Below are positions 12,233 to 16,510 of a stretch of DNA of 16,510 bases, in pieces. The stretch's first letter is position 1; every line of letters begins with the position of its first letter. Source of the stretch: PALSA-1196 sp036833805 (GTDB lineage Bacteria > Pseudomonadota > Gammaproteobacteria > Steroidobacterales > Steroidobacteraceae); assembly GCA_036833805.1 (NCBI GenBank), contig DAITPA010000042.1, forward strand, positions 1-16,510, read 5' to 3'. The position numbers and the translations under genes were made by a program. The notes under the pieces were generated by a model. The model worked only from the letters and a program-made list of their open reading frames with translations. It made no database searches and was not told the DNA's origin.

Positions 12233-14302
12233 ATGCCAAACGCTGCAATGACGGCTTGCGCGGCCGTGATGATGCTTGCGACCGGGGAAGCCTTGGCGGA
12301 CAACGCCCCGAGCGCTGACAGCCCATATCTCGCTCTGCCCTACACGCCCAGTCTCGATGTCGCATCCATGGACCGCTCCGTTGACGCCTGCGAGGACCTC
12401 TACACGTATGCCTGCGGCGGCTGGCAGAAGAACAACCCCATTCCCTCTGATCAATCAGTCTGGGGCGTGTACAGCAAGTTGCATGCGGACAATCAACATT
12501 TTCTCTGGGGCATTCTCGAGGTAACCGCCGAGCTGAACGCAGAACGCACACTCACCCAGCAAAAGATCGGTGACTATTTCGCGGCCTGTTTGGATCTTGA
12601 CGCTATAGAACGCTCGGGCAGTGCACCCCTGGCGGCGGATCTTGCGCGCATCGATGCGTTCGCCGATAAGCGCGCGCTCGGCGCGTGGGTTGGCGAGCTG
12701 CATGCGCGCACGGCGAGCAGCGGAATGCTGTTCGGCGCAGGGGTGGAGCAAGACGCGCGCGATGCGAACCGCGTCATTGCGGCGATCCACGCCGGCGGGC
12801 TGGGCCTTCCGGATCGCGATTACTACGTCAAAGACGACGCGAAATCGATGGCGACCCGCGAACGCTACCGCACTCATGTTGCCAAGATGTTCGAGCTCCT
12901 CGGCACGGATCAGCTGGCCGCGCACAATGACGCCGCCATCGTCATGCGCATCGAGACCGCGCTTGCAAAGGCCTCGCTCACCCGGGTGGAACAGCGCGAT
13001 CCGTATAAGATATTTCATCGCCAGACGCTTGCTGCACTGCAGAAGATGGCACCCGCCTTTGACTGGCCGGCGTATTTCAGCGCCGTCGGTCTCAACCCGC
13101 AGCCGTGGCTCAATCTTGCGCAACCCGCCTTTATCAAGGAGCTGAATGCACAGATCAGCGGCGAAAGTCTCTCGGATTTGAAAACTTATTTACGCTGGAC
13201 GCTCATCGATGCCAGCGCCAGTTACCTCTCCAAAAATATTGTCGACGAGGACTTTGCTTTCTACAGCGCCTATCTGCGTGGCGTGCAAACCGATCAGCCA
13301 CGCTGGAAGAAATGCGTCACCTGGGTGGATCGCGATCTGTCCGAAGCCCTCGGCAAGGAGTTCGTGGCGCACGCCTTCCCTGCCGCGATGAAGGCGAAGA
13401 CGCTGCTCATGACCACGCAGATCGAAGCGGCGATGCAGCGGCGCATAGAGCGGCTCGATTGGATGAGGCCGGCAACCAAGAAGGAGGCGCTCGCCAAGCT
13501 CGCACAGATTCGCAACAAGATCGGCTATCCGGACTTGTGGCGCGATTATTCTTCGCTAATTATCTTGCGGGGAGATTTTTTCGGCAATGTCACGCGGGCG
13601 ATCAGCTTCGAATCCCAACGGCAGGCAGCCAAAATTGGCCAGCCGGTCGATCGCGGCGAATGGCAGATGTCCGCACCGACGGTCAACGCCTACTATGATG
13701 CGCAGATGAATGATGTGAACTTTCCCGCGGGCGTTCTCATGCCGCCACTTTATGATCCAAAGATGGACGACGCGCCTAACTATGGCAACACCGCCGGAAC
13801 CATCGGGCATGAGCTCACCCATGCGTTTGATGACCAGGGTCGGCAGTTCGACGGCGACGGCAACTTGCGCAACTGGTGGGCAGTGCGGGATGCCGCCAAC
13901 TTCGAGAATCGCGCGCAGTGCATCCGCAATCAGTACTCTAACTACGTGATCGTTGATGACATAAAGATCAATGGCGCGCTCACGTCCGGCGAGGACATTG
14001 CTGATCTTGGCGGCGAGCTCATCGCATGGATGGCCTGGCAGGAACAGACGCGCTCCATGCAGCTTGCCGCGGCGGATGATCTGTCGCCGCCGCAGCGCTT
14101 CTTTGTAGGCTTCGCGCAATGGGCTTGCGCGAATCAGCGGCCGGAGACTTTACGAGTGAACGCGATCGTCGATCCGCATTCCCCGCCGCGGGACCGCATC
14201 AACGGGGTCGTCACAAACATGCCTGAGTTTGCGCAGGCGTTTCACTGCAAACCGGGTCAGGCGCTGGTGAAGCCGCCGGAAAAGATGTGCAAGATCTGGT
14301 GA
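12233..14302 (+). CDS. M13 family (neprilysin/PepO-like) zinc metallopeptidase, exported
   Basis: A 689-residue endopeptidase that should cut oligopeptides in the periplasm. The M13 catalytic set is complete: NAYY (from N485) for substrate backbone binding, H526-E-L-T-H530 with the continuation AFDDQGRQFD, the third zinc ligand E587 in GEDIADLGGE, DPHSPPRDRINGV near the C-terminus, and the terminal CxxW motif (CKIW). The N-terminal M13 domain is marked by DACEDLYTYACGGWQKNNPIP. The signal peptide from ATG 12233 ends in ALA (20-22) but has no Lys or Arg before the hydrophobic part, so export by Sec is likely but not ideal. The start is chosen for its length, GGTGAG site and promoter fit. An in-frame ATG at 12167 would add 22 residues. 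It is followed at 55 bases by an S9 peptidase. Confidence 0.95.
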   Translation: MPNAAMTACAAVMMLATGEALADNAPSADSPYLALPYTPSLDVASMDRSVDACEDLYTYACGGWQKNNPIPSDQSVWGVYSKLHADNQHFLWGILEVTAELNAERTLTQQKIGDYFAACLDLDAIERSGSAPLAADLARIDAFADKRALGAWVGELHARTASSGMLFGAGVEQDARDANRVIAAIHAGGLGLPDRDYYVKDDAKSMATRERYRTHVAKMFELLGTDQLAAHNDAAIVMRIETALAKASLTRVEQRDPYKIFHRQTLAALQKMAPAFDWPAYFSAVGLNPQPWLNLAQPAFIKELNAQISGESLSDLKTYLRWTLIDASASYLSKNIVDEDFAFYSAYLRGVQTDQPRWKKCVTWVDRDLSEALGKEFVAHAFPAAMKAKTLLMTTQIEAAMQRRIERLDWMRPATKKEALAKLAQIRNKIGYPDLWRDYSSLIILRGDFFGNVTRAISFESQRQAAKIGQPVDRGEWQMSAPTVNAYYDAQMNDVNFPAGVLMPPLYDPKMDDAPNYGNTAGTIGHELTHAFDDQGRQFDGDGNLRNWWAVRDAANFENRAQCIRNQYSNYVIVDDIKINGALTSGEDIADLGGELIAWMAWQEQTRSMQLAAADDLSPPQRFFVGFAQWACANQRPETLRVNAIVDPHSPPRDRINGVVTNMPEFAQAFHCKPGQALVKPPEKMCKIW

Positions 14303-14357
14303 GGTCAAGACGGTTGCCGCGAAGGCGACAGCTCGAGAGCCGCTCAGGAGTAATGTA

Positions 14358-16403
14358 ATGCTGAAGTCCGGCGTGTGCGTGGTGCTGTCTGTAGCGGCGA
14401 TCGGTGCAGCCGTTGCGCGTCCCTTCACAGCCACGGATCTTGCGCGCCTCGACCGTGTTTCCGATCCCCATGTGTCTCCCGATGGACGCTTCGTTGCCTT
14501 TAACGTTCGCTCCACCGACTGGGAGGCTAACCGAGATCAAAATGCCCTATGGCTGCTAGAGCGCGACGTCGCGAGCGCATCGCCGCGCCTGATTCGGGAG
14601 CAGGAAAAGTCGTCTACCTCGCCGCGGTGGTCGAACGACGGCCATTGGCTCTATTTCCTCTCGTCGCGTTCCGGCTCGCCGCAGGTCTGGCGGACGCTCG
14701 CGAGCGGCATGGAAACCCGGCAAGTGACGAACCTGCCGCTTGATGTTGCCTTCTATCGCGTCGCGCCGGATGGTCACGCGCTGGTCGCGGCGGTGGGCGT
14801 GCATCCTGACTGCGAGACTCTGGCTTGCAGCAAGGCGAAGGATGATGCCAAGGCCAAAGACAAGACGACCGGAGTGCTTTACGACAGCACGACCACCCGG
14901 TTTTGGGACAGTTATCTCGACGGGCGTTTCATCGGTCTGTTCGCAGTCAACTTGGGCGGGGATATTCCTGCGACGGATGGCGTTGCGCTGACGCGCGGCT
15001 TCAAGGCGGATGTCGTCGCAAAGCCCGAAGGGGATGAATCGTCATTCGTCATCACCCACGATGCCGCGACGGTGATTTTTGCCACGGCGCCGTCGGGTTC
15101 TGCACAAGGCCTGGGCGATCCGAGCAGTCTGTATGGCGTACCGCTGGATGCAAGCGCGCCGCTGCGCAGGCTCGACGCCGCCGCAACCACTTCGGATGCT
15201 CTTCTTGCGCTGTCACCGGATGGATCGCGGCTGGCTTACATAGCCAGAAAAGGGTCCATTTTCACCGCACCCCGCGGCCGCGTCATGATTCGTGATCTTA
15301 AGAACGGCACAACGCATGAGCTTGCGCCAGCGTTTGATCGCACGCCTGCGGCGCTGACCTGGTCAGCCGACTCAAAGATCATCTACGCCGTCGCCGAGGA
15401 TTTGGGTCAGCAGCGCATCTTCGCCCTCAACGCGGCGACCGGCGCGGTAAAGCCGCTCACTGGCGACGGTCATGTCAGCAGCCTGGACGTTGCCAAGAAC
15501 GTAGTCGTTTACAGCCGCGATGCGCTCGATTCACCAGCGCAAATCTTTGAGCTTGTCGCCGGCCACGCGCGCGCGCTCACCCACGCGGGCGAGGACCGCA
15601 TGGCCCAGACTTCTCTGTCGCCCTACGAACAGTTCGAATTTCCGGGCTGGAATGGCGAGAGCGTGCACGGCTACGTGGTTAAGCCGGCTGACTATCAAGC
15701 GGGGCGCAAATACCCCGTAGCGTTCCTGATTCACGGTGGTCCGCATGGCTCGTTTGGTAATGCCTGGAGCTATCGCTGGAACCCGCAGGTCTGGGCCGGC
15801 ATGGGCTATGCCGCGGTCATGGTCGACTTTCACGGCTCAAGCGGCTACGGCGAGGCGTTCGCGAAGTCCATCATTGGCCACTGGGGTGACCGGCCGCTTG
15901 AGGATCTGCAAAAAGGCTGGGCCTACGCTCTCGCGCGCTACAGCTTCTTGGACGGCGATCACGCCTGCGCGTTGGGCGGCTCATACGGCGGCTACATGGT
16001 CGCCTGGATCGCCGGGAACTGGGCCACGCCGTGGAAATGTCTGGTCGACCACGACGGTGTATTTGACATCCGGCTGATGTCCTATTCCACGGACATACCC
16101 GGTTTCCAGCAGGCGCAGAATAATGCCGCCACCTGGGAGAAACCCGCGAAGGTTGAGCGCTTCAATCCGATCGACCATATTGCCGAGTGGTCCGTGCCGA
16201 TTCTGGTCGTACACAGCGGGCGGGACGATCGGGTGCCGCTGGATCAGGGCATGGGCGCCTATGGCGCGGCCCAGTTGCGGCATATCCCAAGCGAGCTACT
16301 GTATTTTCCGGACGAGAACCACTGGGTCCTAAAGCCGCAAAATTCGGTTGAGTGGTACGCAACCGTGCAGGCCTGGATGAAGCGCTGGCTCGATGCTGGC
16401 TGA
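14358..16403 (+). CDS. S9 family serine peptidase (DPP/acylaminoacyl-peptidase-like), exported
   Basis: A 681-residue prolyl-oligopeptidase-family enzyme. An N-terminal signal peptide (basic K3, hydrophobic 6-19, cleavage after AVA at 20) sends it to the periplasm. Residues of about 25-420 form a beta-propeller with WD40/PD40-like repeats (HVSPDGRFVAF, RWSNDGHWLYFLSSR, LSPDGSRLAYIA). The alpha/beta-hydrolase domain follows, with the oxyanion-side segment HGGPHG, the nucleophile S542 in GGSYGGYM, D623 in GRDDRVP, and H655 in DENHWV. Overall length and the opening FTATDLARLDRVSDPHVSPDG are like bacterial dipeptidyl-peptidase 5 and related S9C enzymes, which release dipeptides from peptide N-termini. 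The exact specificity is not visible. The start has AGGAG (14346-14350) at good spacing. It probably shares a transcript with the M13 gene and trims the peptides that enzyme produces. Confidence 0.94.
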   Translation: MLKSGVCVVLSVAAIGAAVARPFTATDLARLDRVSDPHVSPDGRFVAFNVRSTDWEANRDQNALWLLERDVASASPRLIREQEKSSTSPRWSNDGHWLYFLSSRSGSPQVWRTLASGMETRQVTNLPLDVAFYRVAPDGHALVAAVGVHPDCETLACSKAKDDAKAKDKTTGVLYDSTTTRFWDSYLDGRFIGLFAVNLGGDIPATDGVALTRGFKADVVAKPEGDESSFVITHDAATVIFATAPSGSAQGLGDPSSLYGVPLDASAPLRRLDAAATTSDALLALSPDGSRLAYIARKGSIFTAPRGRVMIRDLKNGTTHELAPAFDRTPAALTWSADSKIIYAVAEDLGQQRIFALNAATGAVKPLTGDGHVSSLDVAKNVVVYSRDALDSPAQIFELVAGHARALTHAGEDRMAQTSLSPYEQFEFPGWNGESVHGYVVKPADYQAGRKYPVAFLIHGGPHGSFGNAWSYRWNPQVWAGMGYAAVMVDFHGSSGYGEAFAKSIIGHWGDRPLEDLQKGWAYALARYSFLDGDHACALGGSYGGYMVAWIAGNWATPWKCLVDHDGVFDIRLMSYSTDIPGFQQAQNNAATWEKPAKVERFNPIDHIAEWSVPILVVHSGRDDRVPLDQGMGAYGAAQLRHIPSELLYFPDENHWVLKPQNSVEWYATVQAWMKRWLDAG

Positions 16404-16510
16404 CCGTAGCGAAAGCTACAGAAGCACTATTGAGCGCTGATCGAAAAGCTTTGCGGTAAGCGCTGTTCGCAGAGGATTCAGCCCCCGGCGCGTTTCACCT
16501 TCCAACCTAG
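16404..16510. other. Downstream region at the window edge with a small GNRA hairpin
   Basis: Immediately after the S9 stop, GTAGC-GAAA-GCTAC (16406-16419) forms a 5-bp stem capped by a GNRA tetraloop. No T-run follows, so it is a possible 3'-end stabiliser rather than a standard terminator. The remaining 90 bases hold no gene that I can support. On the minus strand two short frames remain open to the window edge (stops at 16478-16480 and near 16417), so a neighbouring minus-strand gene could end here. Confidence 0.35.

Noticed and set aside
16417..16510. Minus-strand frames open to the right edge (ending LGWKVKRAGG or ...AKLFDQRSIVLL), as the 3' end of a neighbouring gene
   Set aside because: Too short to judge, and two frames compete. 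Sequence beyond the window is needed to decide.

Overview
The window is an ordinary-looking stretch of a GC-rich (roughly 60% by eye), ubiquinone-making proteobacterial chromosome. The ubiE-ubiJ-ubiB order, the trpB-trpA pair, a short bTHX ribosomal protein and secreted M13 and S9 peptidases point to a gammaproteobacterium, perhaps near the Xanthomonadales, Nevskiales or Steroidobacter-like lineages. That placement is inference. I saw no tRNA, rRNA, CRISPR array, insertion sequence or prophage gene.

Layout. (1) Positions 1-2579, plus strand: the 3' half of trpB, then trpA, then a Bcr/CflA-type MFS efflux pump. Each pair overlaps by ATGA, so the three look translationally coupled. (2) Positions 2580-3129: a short intergenic stretch and a small two-helix membrane protein of unknown function. 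(3) Positions 3226-6457, minus strand: an operon of a DUF971 protein, ubiE, ubiJ and ubiB, which serves ubiquinone synthesis. Its UbiB ends before the usual C-terminal membrane hairpin. (4) Positions 6458-6591: a divergent promoter region with a perfect 6-3-6 inverted repeat and two outward-facing TATACT boxes. (5) Positions 6592-11361, plus strand: a three-gene redox operon. It holds a GltD-like flavoprotein fused to a 2[4Fe-4S] ferredoxin, followed by the alpha/gamma and beta subunits of a KorAB-type 2-oxoacid:acceptor oxidoreductase. (6) Positions 11362-11980: a minus-strand RRM RNA-binding protein and the divergent plus-strand gene for ribosomal protein bTHX, with an inverted repeat between them. 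(7) Positions 12233-16403, plus strand: an M13 (neprilysin-like) metallopeptidase and an S9 (prolyl-oligopeptidase/DPP-like) serine peptidase, both apparently exported. They probably work in series on peptides in the periplasm.

The most interesting part is region 5. No separate ferredoxin gene lies in the operon. The flavoprotein carries both a ferredoxin module and an NAD(P)H-binding flavin module. The simplest reading is that electrons from CoA-dependent 2-oxoacid oxidation pass directly through the fused ferredoxin and FAD to NAD(P)+, or run in reverse. Within this flavoprotein, the GltD-type cysteine set appears split between the N-terminus and a CLxC motif just before the ferredoxin domain.
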